From contig NZ_ML701737.1 of assembly GCF_008087345.1 (NCBI RefSeq), forward strand, positions 62,001 to 126,000: a DNA stretch of 64,000 nucleotides, written 5' to 3'. The notes beneath the pieces are model-generated. The model was not told where the DNA came from, searched no databases, and saw only the letters and a program-made list of their open reading frames with translations. Position 1 is the first letter of the stretch. Each line of letters opens with the position of its first letter. The translations under genes were made by a program, and so were the position numbers. This document shows positions 51,208-58,751 of this stretch, one piece after another. Source of the stretch: Nocardioides caldifontis. GTDB taxonomy: Bacteria; Actinomycetota; Actinomycetes; Propionibacteriales; Nocardioidaceae.

Positions 51208-52671
51208 GTGAGCCACACCCACGTCGAGCTGCGGGACGCGTACGCCGACTCCGTGGTGCTGCTCGAGGTGAGCAAGGCCGTGGCCGCCACCCCCGGGGTC
51301 CTCGACGCGCAGGTGGCGATGGGGACGCCGCTCAACGTCGAGGTGCTCACCGGCATGGGGTTCGAGGTGCCGCCCTGCTCCCCCAACACGATGGTGGTCG
51401 CGCTCCGGGTCGGCTCGGAGGAGGAGGTGCCGGCGGCGCTGGCCGCGGTCGACGCCGCCCTCGCCGCGGGACGACGCGACTCCTCCGGTTCCTCGGGGTC
51501 CGACGGCCCGTCGGCGGTCCTCCCCCGCACCACGGGCCGCGCCCTCAGGCGCACCGGCAGCACGCTGGCGCTCGTCTCGGTCCCCGGTGAGCACGCGACC
51601 GCCGAGGCGGTCGACGCGCTCGACGCCGGGGCCGACGTCCTCGTCTTCAGCGACAACGTGCCGGTCGAGCAGGAGGTCGCGCTCAAGCGGCTCGCGACCG
51701 AGCGCGGCCGGCTGGTGATGGGGCCTGACTGCGGCACCGCGGTCGTCGACGGCGTGGGGCTCGGTTTCGCCAACGTCGTGCCCCCGGGCGACGTGGCCCT
51801 CGTGGCCGCCTCGGGCACCGGCGCGCAGCAGCTGATGTGCCTGCTCGCCGCCGCGGGGGTGGGGGTCGGCGACGTGCTCGGCGTGGGCGGTCGCGACCTG
51901 TCCGAGGAGGTCGGTGGGCTCTCCACCCTCGAGGCGCTGCGCAGGCTCGACGCCGACCCAGGCGTACGCCGCATCGTGCTCGTGTCCAAGCCGCCCGCCC
52001 CGGCCGTCGCGGCCCGCGTCGAGGAGCACGCCGCCGGGCTCTCCACCCCGGTCGACCTCGCGCTCCTCGGCCCCGGCCGTCCGGACCTGACGGCGGTCGC
52101 GGAGTCGGTCGTGGCGGCCCTCGGCGGCACCGCCCCGACCTGGCCCGTCCGCGGCACGGCGCGCCCGGCGCGCGGCGGCCACCTCCGTGGGCTGTTCGTC
52201 GGCGGCACGCTCTGCGACGAGGCGATGATCATCGCGGCCGGCCGCCTCGGCCCGATCCGCAGCAACATCCCGCTCTCCCCCGAGCTCGCGCTCGGCCCCG
52301 ACCTCCAGTCGGACGGCCACCTGATGGTCGACTTCGGCGACGACCGGCTCACCCAGGGCCGGGCGCACCCGATGATCGACCCCACCCTCCGGCTCGAGCA
52401 GCTGGCCCGGTTCGGCGCCGACCCCGCCACCGGGGTGCTGCTGCTCGACGTGGTCCTCGGCCACGCGGCCGAGCCCGACCCCGCCGCGCTGCTCGCCCCG
52501 GCGATCGCGGCGGTCGACGTCCCGGTCGTGGTCGCCTGCGTCGGCACCACCGCGGACCCCCAGGGGCTCGACCGGCAGGCGGAGGCGCTGGCAGGGGCCG
52601 GCGCCGAGGTCCACCTCTCCAACGCCGCCGCGGCCCGGCGCGCGGCCGAGCTCGCAGGAGGTGCCGCATGA
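51208..52671 (+). CDS. fdrA: FdrA-like protein (AllF type, succinyl-CoA synthetase-alpha fold)
   Basis: A 487-residue protein from GTG 51208 behind GAGGAGG. The first part has an ACT-like or regulatory segment, then VLVFSDNVPVEQEVALKRLATERGRLVMGPDCGTAVVDGVGLGFANVV, and VALVAASGTGAQQLMCLLAAAGVGVGDVLGVGGRDL, the CoA-ligase-alpha Rossmann pattern kept in FdrA. The second half repeats a ligase-like domain (GLFVGGTLCDEAM). In E. coli FdrA (AllF) works with AllG and AllH in carbamoyl transfer. Neighbours give exactly that set. Confidence 0.87.
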   Translation: MSHTHVELRDAYADSVVLLEVSKAVAATPGVLDAQVAMGTPLNVEVLTGMGFEVPPCSPNTMVVALRVGSEEEVPAALAAVDAALAAGRRDSSGSSGSDGPSAVLPRTTGRALRRTGSTLALVSVPGEHATAEAVDALDAGADVLVFSDNVPVEQEVALKRLATERGRLVMGPDCGTAVVDGVGLGFANVVPPGDVALVAASGTGAQQLMCLLAAAGVGVGDVLGVGGRDLSEEVGGLSTLEALRRLDADPGVRRIVLVSKPPAPAVAARVEEHAAGLSTPVDLALLGPGRPDLTAVAESVVAALGGTAPTWPVRGTARPARGGHLRGLFVGGTLCDEAMIIAAGRLGPIRSNIPLSPELALGPDLQSDGHLMVDFGDDRLTQGRAHPMIDPTLRLEQLARFGADPATGVLLLDVVLGHAAEPDPAALLAPAIAAVDVPVVVACVGTTADPQGLDRQAEALAGAGAEVHLSNAAAARRAAELAGGAA

Positions 52672-54053
52672 GCACCGGCCCGATCGTCGCCGCCGGCGCC
52701 GACCTGTTCGCCACCGCCGTCGAGTCCCAAGGCGTCCCCGTCGAGCGCGTCGACTGGCGACCGCCGATGGAGGGCACCTCCGCCGACCTCGCCACCGTCC
52801 TCACCGACCCGCTCCGTGCCGACGCCAACCGGCGGGCCGTGGAGGCGGTGCTCGGTGTGCAGGCGGTGCTGGTCGACGTCGCGCCCGCGTCCGAGGTGCT
52901 CGGGCTCTCGAAGGGCGAGTTCCTGCACGCCGGCCCGCCGATCGGGTGGGAGCGCACCTCCGGCCCGCTCCGCGGCGCGCTGATGGGCGCCGCCGCCCTC
53001 GAGGGGCTGGTCGACGACCCGGAGGACGCAGCTGCCCTGTTCGAGGCCGGGTCGGTCACCTGGGAGCCGTGCCACCACCGCAGCGCCGTCGGTCCGATGG
53101 CCGGGGTGGTGTCGCCGTCGATGTGGATGTTCGTGATCGAGGACGCCGCGTCCGGGCGCCGCACGTACTGCTCGCTGAACGAGGGGCTCGGCAAGGTCCT
53201 CCGCTACGGCGCCTACGCCCCCGACGTGCTCGACCGGCTCCACTGGATGGCGGCGGTGCTCGGACCGGTGCTCCGCGACGCCGTACGCACGACGGGGCCG
53301 GTGGACGTCACCGCGATCCTCACCCAGATGCTCCAGATGGGCGACGAGGCGCACAACCGCAACCGGGCCGGCACGCTGATGCTGCTGCGCGACCTCTCCC
53401 CCGCGATGGTCTCCGGGCCGCACCCGTCCTCGGACGTCGCGGAGGCGCTGCGGTTCATCGGCGGCAACGACCACTTCTTCCTCAACCTCGCGATGCCGGC
53501 GTGCAAGCTCGCGCTCGACGCCGGGCGCGACGTCGAGGGGTCGACGATGGTCGTCGCGATGGCCCGCAACGGCACCGACTTCGGGATCCAGGTCTCCGGG
53601 ACCGGCGACGAGTGGTTCACCGGGCCGGCGCAGCTCGCGGACGGGCTGTTCCTGGGGTCCTACGGGCCCGACGACGCCAATCCCGACATCGGCGACTCGG
53701 CGATCACCGAGACCGCGGGGATCGGCGGGTTCGCGATGGCGACCGCGCCGGCGATCGTCCGGTTCGTCGGCGGCACCGTCCCCGACGCGCTGGCCACGAC
53801 CCGGCGGATGCACGAGATCACGCTCGCCGAGAACCCGCGCTGGTCGATCCCGGTGCTCGACTTCGCCGGCGCCCCTACGGGCATCGACGTCACCGCGGTC
53901 TGCCGGACCGGGATCCTGCCGCAGATCAACACCGGGATGGCCGGCCGCGTCGCCGGTGTCGGCCAGGTCGGAGCCGGCCTGGTGAACCCGCCGGCCGAGA
54001 TCTTCCCGAAGGCCCTCGCCGCCCTCGCCGCCCGTACCCGCTCCCGCGCCTGA
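52668..54053 (+). CDS. DUF1116 protein (AllG/YlbE-like)
   Basis: A 461-residue protein from ATG 52668 with AGGAGG 5-6 nt upstream and ATGA overlap with fdrA. VERVDWRPPMEG is the typical N-terminal block. ALMGAAALEGLVDDPEDAAALFEAGSVTWEPCHHRSAVGPMAGVVSPSMWMF carries the conserved CHH region. GTDFGIQVSGTGDEWFTGPAQLADGLFL and LDFAGAPTGIDVTAV follow. It is the core subunit of AllFGH-type carbamoyltransferase. Its stop is only 3 nt from the stop of the convergent alkyltransferase-like gene, the right edge of the accessory block. Confidence 0.88.
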   Translation: MSTGPIVAAGADLFATAVESQGVPVERVDWRPPMEGTSADLATVLTDPLRADANRRAVEAVLGVQAVLVDVAPASEVLGLSKGEFLHAGPPIGWERTSGPLRGALMGAAALEGLVDDPEDAAALFEAGSVTWEPCHHRSAVGPMAGVVSPSMWMFVIEDAASGRRTYCSLNEGLGKVLRYGAYAPDVLDRLHWMAAVLGPVLRDAVRTTGPVDVTAILTQMLQMGDEAHNRNRAGTLMLLRDLSPAMVSGPHPSSDVAEALRFIGGNDHFFLNLAMPACKLALDAGRDVEGSTMVVAMARNGTDFGIQVSGTGDEWFTGPAQLADGLFLGSYGPDDANPDIGDSAITETAGIGGFAMATAPAIVRFVGGTVPDALATTRRMHEITLAENPRWSIPVLDFAGAPTGIDVTAVCRTGILPQINTGMAGRVAGVGQVGAGLVNPPAEIFPKALAALAARTRSRA

Positions 54054-54056
54054 GGG

Positions 54057-54353
54057 TCAGCTCCAGGAGTCCCAGAACGCCCGCCGCATGTCAGGCCGGT
54101 TGGAGGGGGTCAAGGGCGTCCCCTCGACGCGGTACTCCTCCAACGGCGTCGGGTCCTTGAACTCCGGCAGGGACCCGTCCGCCCGGACCACCCGCCACCA
54201 CGGGACCCCGCCGCCGTGCAGCGACATCACCCGGCCGACCGAACGCGGCCCGCCCCGTCCGACGCGCTCCGCGATCGCGCCGTACGTCGTCACCCGGCCC
54301 GGCGGGACCCGTTCGACGAGCGACAGCACCGCCTCGACGTACTCCTCGTCCAC
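54057..54353 (-). CDS. Alkyltransferase-like protein (ATL), MGMT DNA-binding fold
   Basis: A 98-residue protein with only the C-terminal DNA-binding fold of O6-alkylguanine transferases: VERVPPGRVTTYGAIAERVG and PRSVGRVMS (the recognition helix and Arg finger region). The active-site PCHR block is PWWRVV, with Trp where transferases have the alkyl-acceptor Cys. It therefore cannot dealkylate DNA itself; ATL proteins bind alkylated guanine and pass it to nucleotide excision repair. In mycobacteria an ATL gene lies near adnA-adnB, as remembered from M. tuberculosis. Confidence 0.9.
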   Translation of the reverse strand: MDEEYVEAVLSLVERVPPGRVTTYGAIAERVGRGGPRSVGRVMSLHGGGVPWWRVVRADGSLPEFKDPTPLEEYRVEGTPLTPSNRPDMRRAFWDSWS

Positions 54354-54374
54354 GGTTCCGACCGTAACGGGGGC

Positions 54375-54413
54375 GGGCCCCCGACCACGTCGCAGGAACG
54401 TGGCCGGGGGCCC
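54375..54413 (-). terminator. Hairpin downstream of the secreted protease gene
   Basis: GGGCCCCCG-type 16-nt arms (54375-54390 and 54398-54413) with one mismatch and a 7-nt loop. It follows the protease stop by 20 nt and precedes the ATL start by 21 nt, both on the minus strand. Confidence 0.8.
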
Positions 54414-54433
54414 TAGGGGTGGGAGGGATGCGT

Positions 54434-55312
54434 CTAGAGGACCGGCTCGAACGGCTCGGTGCCCGGCACCAGCTGCAGGCCGGAGATCCCGGAGTGCTGC
54501 TGGGCGAACCGCAGCTCACGGCTCAGGTCGCCGACGCCGTTGGACGCCGGGAGCGGGGCGAGCGCGAGGGTCGACAGCGTGCCGAGCGCCTTGCCCTCGG
54601 CGTCGAGGAACCCGCTGCCGGAGTCACCGGGGACGCCGGGGGTCAGCGTGTAGACCGGGTGGGTCCAGCCGCCGCCGCTCGTGCCGAGGCTGGCACCGAC
54701 CTTCGGCGACAGCAGCTCGACGCCGGCGCGGAGGCTGGAGTTGCCGAACGAGTAGACCTTCTCGCCTGCCGGTGCGCCATCGCTGTTCACCGCGGTCGGG
54801 CCGCCGAAGAACGGCACGCTCGGGTTCACCTTGCCGACGTGCGCGGCGTCGACCTTCACCAGCGCGAAGTCGTTGTAGGCACAGGTGTTCTCGTCGGTCG
54901 TCCCTGCCTGCTTCATCGACAGCCAGCTGCTGTAGGCCAGCGTCCCGGTCCCGACCGTGGTGCCGGCGGTGAGCAGGTTGCCGTTCTCGACGAACTCGAC
55001 CTTGGTGCCGAGCGGCAGCGAGCCCGCGTCGCACCCGTTGGTGTCGGTGGCCTCGCCGGTGCCGGCGCAGTGCGCGGCGTAGCCGACGTAGACGTTGGAG
55101 GCGCTGTCGGTGAAGACGAAGTTCGCCGTGCACTGGGCGCCGTTGGTGTACATCTGCACGCCCGGGTGGATCTTCGCGCTCGCGGCGGGCGCCCACGCGG
55201 CGCGGACGGCGCTGCTCGGCTGGGCCGCATCAGCCGGGCCGGCGACGAAGGCGGCCGTGGCGAGGGCGGTGGCGAAGATCGAGGCGGCAGTGGTGCGAGC
55301 CCGTGAGGCCAT
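54434..55312 (-). CDS. Secreted trypsin-like serine protease
   Basis: A 292-residue exported protein with a signal peptide (ASIFATALATAAFVAGPADA, cleavage likely after residue 29). The S1-type triad is visible: H81 in VGYAAHC, D148 in CAYNDFALVKVD and S231 in GVPGDSGSGF. Cys pairs (C61/C82 and C94/C144) can form disulfides. It is a stand-alone extracellular peptidase. A similar short trypsin-like form is common in Nocardioides-type actinomycetes; the natural substrate is unknown. Confidence 0.88.
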   Translation of the reverse strand: MASRARTTAASIFATALATAAFVAGPADAAQPSSAVRAAWAPAASAKIHPGVQMYTNGAQCTANFVFTDSASNVYVGYAAHCAGTGEATDTNGCDAGSLPLGTKVEFVENGNLLTAGTTVGTGTLAYSSWLSMKQAGTTDENTCAYNDFALVKVDAAHVGKVNPSVPFFGGPTAVNSDGAPAGEKVYSFGNSSLRAGVELLSPKVGASLGTSGGGWTHPVYTLTPGVPGDSGSGFLDAEGKALGTLSTLALAPLPASNGVGDLSRELRFAQQHSGISGLQLVPGTEPFEPVL

Positions 55313-55430
55313 GGACGTGGCTCCTTGGTGGTGACGGTCGTGAGGTGCGCTGCTGCGACGTCAACGAGGGTCCCCGGCGGAAGGTCACGCCACCCGCGTC
55401 GTACGGCCCGTTCCACTACCCGAAAAGCGG

Positions 55431-55464
55431 CGCGGCCCGGCCCCTCGGGAGGGGCCGGGCCGCG
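55431..55464 (-). terminator. Terminator downstream of moeZ
   Basis: Two perfect 16-nt GC-only type arms (55431-55446 starting CGCGGCCCGG, and 55449-55464) lie 25 nt past the moeZ stop. The loop is minimal. It separates moeZ from the protease gene on the same strand. Confidence 0.8.
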
Positions 55465-55488
55465 GTCAGGTCCGCGTCAGTTCTCGCG

Positions 55489-56688
55489 TCAGTACGACGG
55501 CTGCGACGGGTCGATCTGGTTGACCCAGGCCACCACGCCACCACCGACGTGCACGGCGTCGGAGTAGCCCGCGCCCTTCACGATCGCCAGGGTCTCCGCC
55601 GACCGCACACCGGACTTGCAGTGCATCACGATCTGCTTGTCGGAGGGCAGCTTCTCCAGGGCGCTGCCGTTGAGGAAGTCGCCCTTGGGGATCAGCACCG
55701 AGCCGGGGATCTTGTTGATCTCGTACTCGTTCGGCTCGCGCACGTCGACGAGCACGAAGTCGCGCTCACCGTTCTCGCGCTCCTTGATCCACTGCTCGAG
55801 CGTCGACACGGAGATCGTCGCGTCGGCGGCGGCCTCGGCGGCCTCGTCGCTGATCGCGCCGCAGAAGGTCTCGTAGTCGATCAGCCCGGTGACCGTCGGG
55901 TTCTCGCCGCACAGCGCGCAGTTCGGGTCCTTGCGCACCTTGAGCTTGCGCCACTCGAGCTCGAGGGCGTCGTAGATGACCAGCTTGCCGACGATCGGGT
56001 CGCCGATGCCGGTCAGCAGCTTGATCGCCTCGTTGACCTGGATCGAGCCGATCGCGGCGCAGAGCACGCCCAGCACGCCGCCCTCGGCGCAGGACGGGAC
56101 CATGCCCGGCGGCGGCGGCTCGGGGTAGAGGCAGCGGTAGCAGGGCGCGTCGTCGGCGAGGCTCGGCGCGAAGATCGAGGCCTGCCCGTCGAAGCGGTAG
56201 ATCGAGCCCCAGACGTAGGGGATCCCGAGGAAGTACGCCGCGTCGTTGACCATGTAGCGCGTCGCGAAGTTGTCCGTGCCGTCGACGATGAGGTCGTAGC
56301 CGCGGAACACGTCCATCACGTTGTCGTTGTCGAGCCGCTCGCCGTGGACGACGACCTCGACCAGCGGGTTGACCTCCTTGATGGAGTCCCGCGCCGACTC
56401 GGCCTTGGGACGGCCCACGTCGCTCTGGCCGTGGATGACCTGGCGCTGCAGGTTGGACTCGTCGACCTCGTCGAACTCGGCGATGCCGAGGGTGCCGACG
56501 CCGGCCGCGGCGAGGTACAGCAGCGCGGGCGAGCCCAGGCCGCCGGCACCGATGACCAGCACCTTGGCGTTCTTCAGCCGCTTCTGGCCGGTCATCCCGA
56601 CGTCGGGGATGATCAGGTGGCGGCTGTAGCGGCGTACCTCGTCGATCGTCAGCTCGGCGGCTGGCTCGACCAGCGGGGGCAGGGACAC
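55489..56688 (-). CDS. moeZ: MoeZ, adenylyltransferase-sulfurtransferase
   Basis: A 399-residue fusion. The N-terminal ThiF/MoeB domain has RYSRHLIIPDVGMTGQKRLKNAKVLVIGAGGLGSP, DGTDNFATRY and zinc cysteines in CYRCLYPEPPPP and NCALCG. The C-terminal rhodanese domain has LVDVREPNEYEINKIPGS and the active Cys in MHCKSGVRSAE. It activates sulfur-carrier proteins (MoaD, ThiS, CysO and others) and supplies sulfur for molybdopterin and thiocarboxylate pathways. GTG 56688 has GAGGAG upstream. It is housekeeping, but it also serves Moco needed by the Mo hydroxylase. Confidence 0.92.
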   Translation of the reverse strand: MSLPPLVEPAAELTIDEVRRYSRHLIIPDVGMTGQKRLKNAKVLVIGAGGLGSPALLYLAAAGVGTLGIAEFDEVDESNLQRQVIHGQSDVGRPKAESARDSIKEVNPLVEVVVHGERLDNDNVMDVFRGYDLIVDGTDNFATRYMVNDAAYFLGIPYVWGSIYRFDGQASIFAPSLADDAPCYRCLYPEPPPPGMVPSCAEGGVLGVLCAAIGSIQVNEAIKLLTGIGDPIVGKLVIYDALELEWRKLKVRKDPNCALCGENPTVTGLIDYETFCGAISDEAAEAAADATISVSTLEQWIKERENGERDFVLVDVREPNEYEINKIPGSVLIPKGDFLNGSALEKLPSDKQIVMHCKSGVRSAETLAIVKGAGYSDAVHVGGGVVAWVNQIDPSQPSY

Positions 56689-56959
56689 GGCATCTCCTCG
56701 GGCACTGCGGGCGTGCGTCGACCTGGTGGTCAGGACACCGGCACAACAACGCCGGGCTCCTCCATGTTCCCCCGCCCCACAACCGCCGCCGGACACGCAT
56801 CTCAGCATCCGGATCCGTCCGGTGTGGGTCGCGGCGGGAGCGGATCCCGCCGGCGGTACCCTGCAGTAGCCATCGCGGGGCCCGTCCGGGGTTCGGCATG
56901 GCGACCTACGGGGCACCGGTCACCGACCGGCCAGGAGCAGCGGGAACAGGAGGGGTCGG

Positions 56960-57589
56960 GTGAGCGGCGTCGACCAGGCACGACCGCGTGGCGGCCGCAT
57001 GCCACGCAAGGCGAGGCGGGCACAGCTGCTCGACTCCGCGCTCGAGGTCTTCGTCGCCCAGGGGTACCACGCGGCCGCGATGGACGACATCGCCGAGCGG
57101 GCCGGCGTCTCCAAGCCGGTGCTCTACCAGCACTTCCCCGGCAAGCTGGAGCTCTACCTCGCGCTCCTCGAGCAGTCCGCCGACCGCATCATCGACGCCA
57201 CCCGTGAGGCCCTGGCGTCCACGCAGGACAACAAGATGCGCGTCCTGGCGACGATGCAGGTCTTCTACGACTACGTCGCCAACGCCCAGGGCGCGTTCCG
57301 GCTCGTCTTCGAGTCCGACCTCACCAACGAGCCGCTCGTGCGGGCCCAGGTCGACCGGGTGACCGCGGTGTGCGCCGAGGAGGTCACCAAGGTCATCCAC
57401 GAGGACACCGGGCTCTCCGACGAGGCGTCCCGGCTGCTGGCCGTCTCGCTCGTCGGGGTCGCCCAGTTCAGCGCCCGCTACTGGCTCGACAGCGGCGGCG
57501 ACCTCGACCAGCAGGCCGCCGCCCAGCTGGTGGCTAGCCTGGCATGGCGCGGGATCAGTGGATTCCCGCTCACCGACGAGCAGGGCTGA
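56960..57589 (+). CDS. TetR family transcriptional regulator
   Basis: A 209-residue regulator from GTG 56960 with AGGAGGGG upstream. The helix-turn-helix is in AMDDIAERAGVSKPVLYQHFPGKLELYLALLEQ. The ligand domain is TetR_C-like with VFYDYVANAQGAFRLVFESDLTNEPLVRAQV. It lies just before the DUF3107 gene, as Rv3208 lies before Rv3208A in M. tuberculosis. Target genes are not known. Confidence 0.92.
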   Translation: MSGVDQARPRGGRMPRKARRAQLLDSALEVFVAQGYHAAAMDDIAERAGVSKPVLYQHFPGKLELYLALLEQSADRIIDATREALASTQDNKMRVLATMQVFYDYVANAQGAFRLVFESDLTNEPLVRAQVDRVTAVCAEEVTKVIHEDTGLSDEASRLLAVSLVGVAQFSARYWLDSGGDLDQQAAAQLVASLAWRGISGFPLTDEQG

Positions 57590-57643
57590 GCGGACGCACC
57601 GCGTCCGGCCGGCCCCACATCACCCCGAAGAAGGAGCACCACC

Positions 57644-57868
57644 GTGGAGGTCAAGATCGGCGTCCAGCACGCCCAGCGCGAGCTCGTCATCGACACCGAG
57701 CTGTCCGGCGACGACGTCGCCGCCGAGGTGAGCAAGGCGCTGAACGAGGAGGGCGGCGTCCTCTCGCTCTCCGACTCCCGCGGCCGCCGCATCCTGGTCC
57801 CCAGCGCGAAGCTCGCGTACGTCGAGCTCGGCACCCCGACCCCCGGCCAGGTCGGCTTCCGCAGCTGA
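57644..57868 (+). CDS. DUF3107 protein
   Basis: A 74-residue protein from GTG 57644 with GAAGGAG upstream: MEVKIGVQHAQRELVIDTELSGDD, then a C-terminal RILVPSAKLAYVELGT. It is a short conserved actinobacterial ATP-binding-like protein family of unknown function (TB9.4 in mycobacteria). It forms a unit with the TetR gene 54 nt upstream. Confidence 0.9.
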   Translation: MEVKIGVQHAQRELVIDTELSGDDVAAEVSKALNEEGGVLSLSDSRGRRILVPSAKLAYVELGTPTPGQVGFRS

Positions 57869-57874
57869 CCCGCC

Positions 57875-57935
57875 CGCCCCTCGTCACACCACGAGGGGCG
57901 GCTCGACACCCTGCGCGCGCCACGAACGGCGGCTC
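57875..57935. repeat. Reverse copy of the dispersed repeat with a terminator hairpin
   Basis: CGCCCCTCGT and ACGAGGGGCG form a perfect 10-bp hairpin with a 6-nt loop (57875-57900). The right part reads CCACGAGGGGCGGCTCGACA, the reverse complement of the repeat core at 124-214, and a weaker second copy follows to about 57935. It lies between convergent genes and can terminate both. Confidence 0.8.
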
Positions 57936-57956
57936 GGCATCCACGACGCCGACCGC

Positions 57957-58646
57957 TCAGGCGTCGAGGCCCAGGTTCTCCATGCGCTTGGTGTGGTTCT
58001 CGGTCAGCCGGGTGAACAGCCGTCCCATCGCGGCGAGGTCGAGCCCGGGCCGGTCGACGCCGCCGGTGAGGAGGGCGGTGAGGGCGTCCCGGTCGGCGGC
58101 CACGCGCTGGGCCTGGGTGAGCGCCTCCCCCATCAGCCGGCGTCCCCAGAGGGCGAGCCGGCCGGCGACCCGGTGGTCGCGGGCGATGGCGGCCCGGACC
58201 CGGTCGACGACGAACTCGGCGTTGCCGGCGTCCCGGAGGCTCTCGATGATGACGGTGCGGGTCTCCGGGTCGAGGAAGGCCGCGATCTCGGTGTAGAAGT
58301 CGGCCGCCAGCCCGTCGCCGACGTACGCCGTGACGAGCCCCTCGAGCCAGTCGGAGGACGCCGTCCGGGCGTGGAAGTCGTCGAACGCCTCGCGGAACGG
58401 CTCCATCGCGGCGACCGGGTCGGCACCGAGGTCGGTGAGGTAGTCGCAGAGCCGCGCGTAATGGGTGTACTCCACCGACGCCATCCGCGCGAGCTCGCCC
58501 TTGTCGGCGAGCCCGGGGGCCATCCGCGCGTCCTGGGCGAGCCGCTCGAAGGCGGAGATCTCGCCGTACGCGACCGCCCCGAGGAGGTCGACGACCGCCT
58601 CGGCGTAGACCGGGTCCTCCATCGCGGGCGGGCGGGCGCTCGTCAT
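57957..58646 (-). CDS. Ferritin-like fold protein (MiaE-like/Rv3210c type)
   Basis: A 229-residue helical protein. EISAFERLAQDA, MASVEYTHYARLCDYL and TEIAAFLDPETRTVIIE provide Glu and His residues spaced as in ferritin-like di-iron proteins (E in helix 1, ExxH in helix 2). The function is unknown; the family is placed near MiaE-type hydroxylases. It is upstream of the DEAD-box helicase in divergent orientation, the same relation as Rv3210c and rhlE. Confidence 0.85.
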   Translation of the reverse strand: MTSARPPAMEDPVYAEAVVDLLGAVAYGEISAFERLAQDARMAPGLADKGELARMASVEYTHYARLCDYLTDLGADPVAAMEPFREAFDDFHARTASSDWLEGLVTAYVGDGLAADFYTEIAAFLDPETRTVIIESLRDAGNAEFVVDRVRAAIARDHRVAGRLALWGRRLMGEALTQAQRVAADRDALTALLTGGVDRPGLDLAAMGRLFTRLTENHTKRMENLGLDA

Positions 58647-58712
58647 GCGGGGAGGGTACTCCCCGCCCACCCGCGCCGCGTGCGGTCGGGCGGCGGTGCC
58701 CCAGCCGTTACC

Positions 58713-58751
58713 ATGGGGAGTCACATCCCAGAGACGAAGGCAAGACTCTGA
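58713..58751 (+). other. Possible 12-codon leader ORF coupled to the helicase start
   Basis: ATG GGG AGT ... CTC TGA encodes 12 residues, and its TGA overlaps the proposed CTG start of the helicase. GAAGGCAAG lies within the leader at the right place for a ribosome binding site of the CTG. No separate ribosome binding site for this ATG is obvious. Confidence 0.35.

Noticed and set aside
56689-56959. The 271-nt gap between moeZ and the TetR gene as a site for a small RNA or riboswitch
   Set aside because: Only weak GC-rich inverted repeats are visible, and no recognisable RNA family pattern or conserved small ORF could be supported. It probably holds the two divergent promoters.
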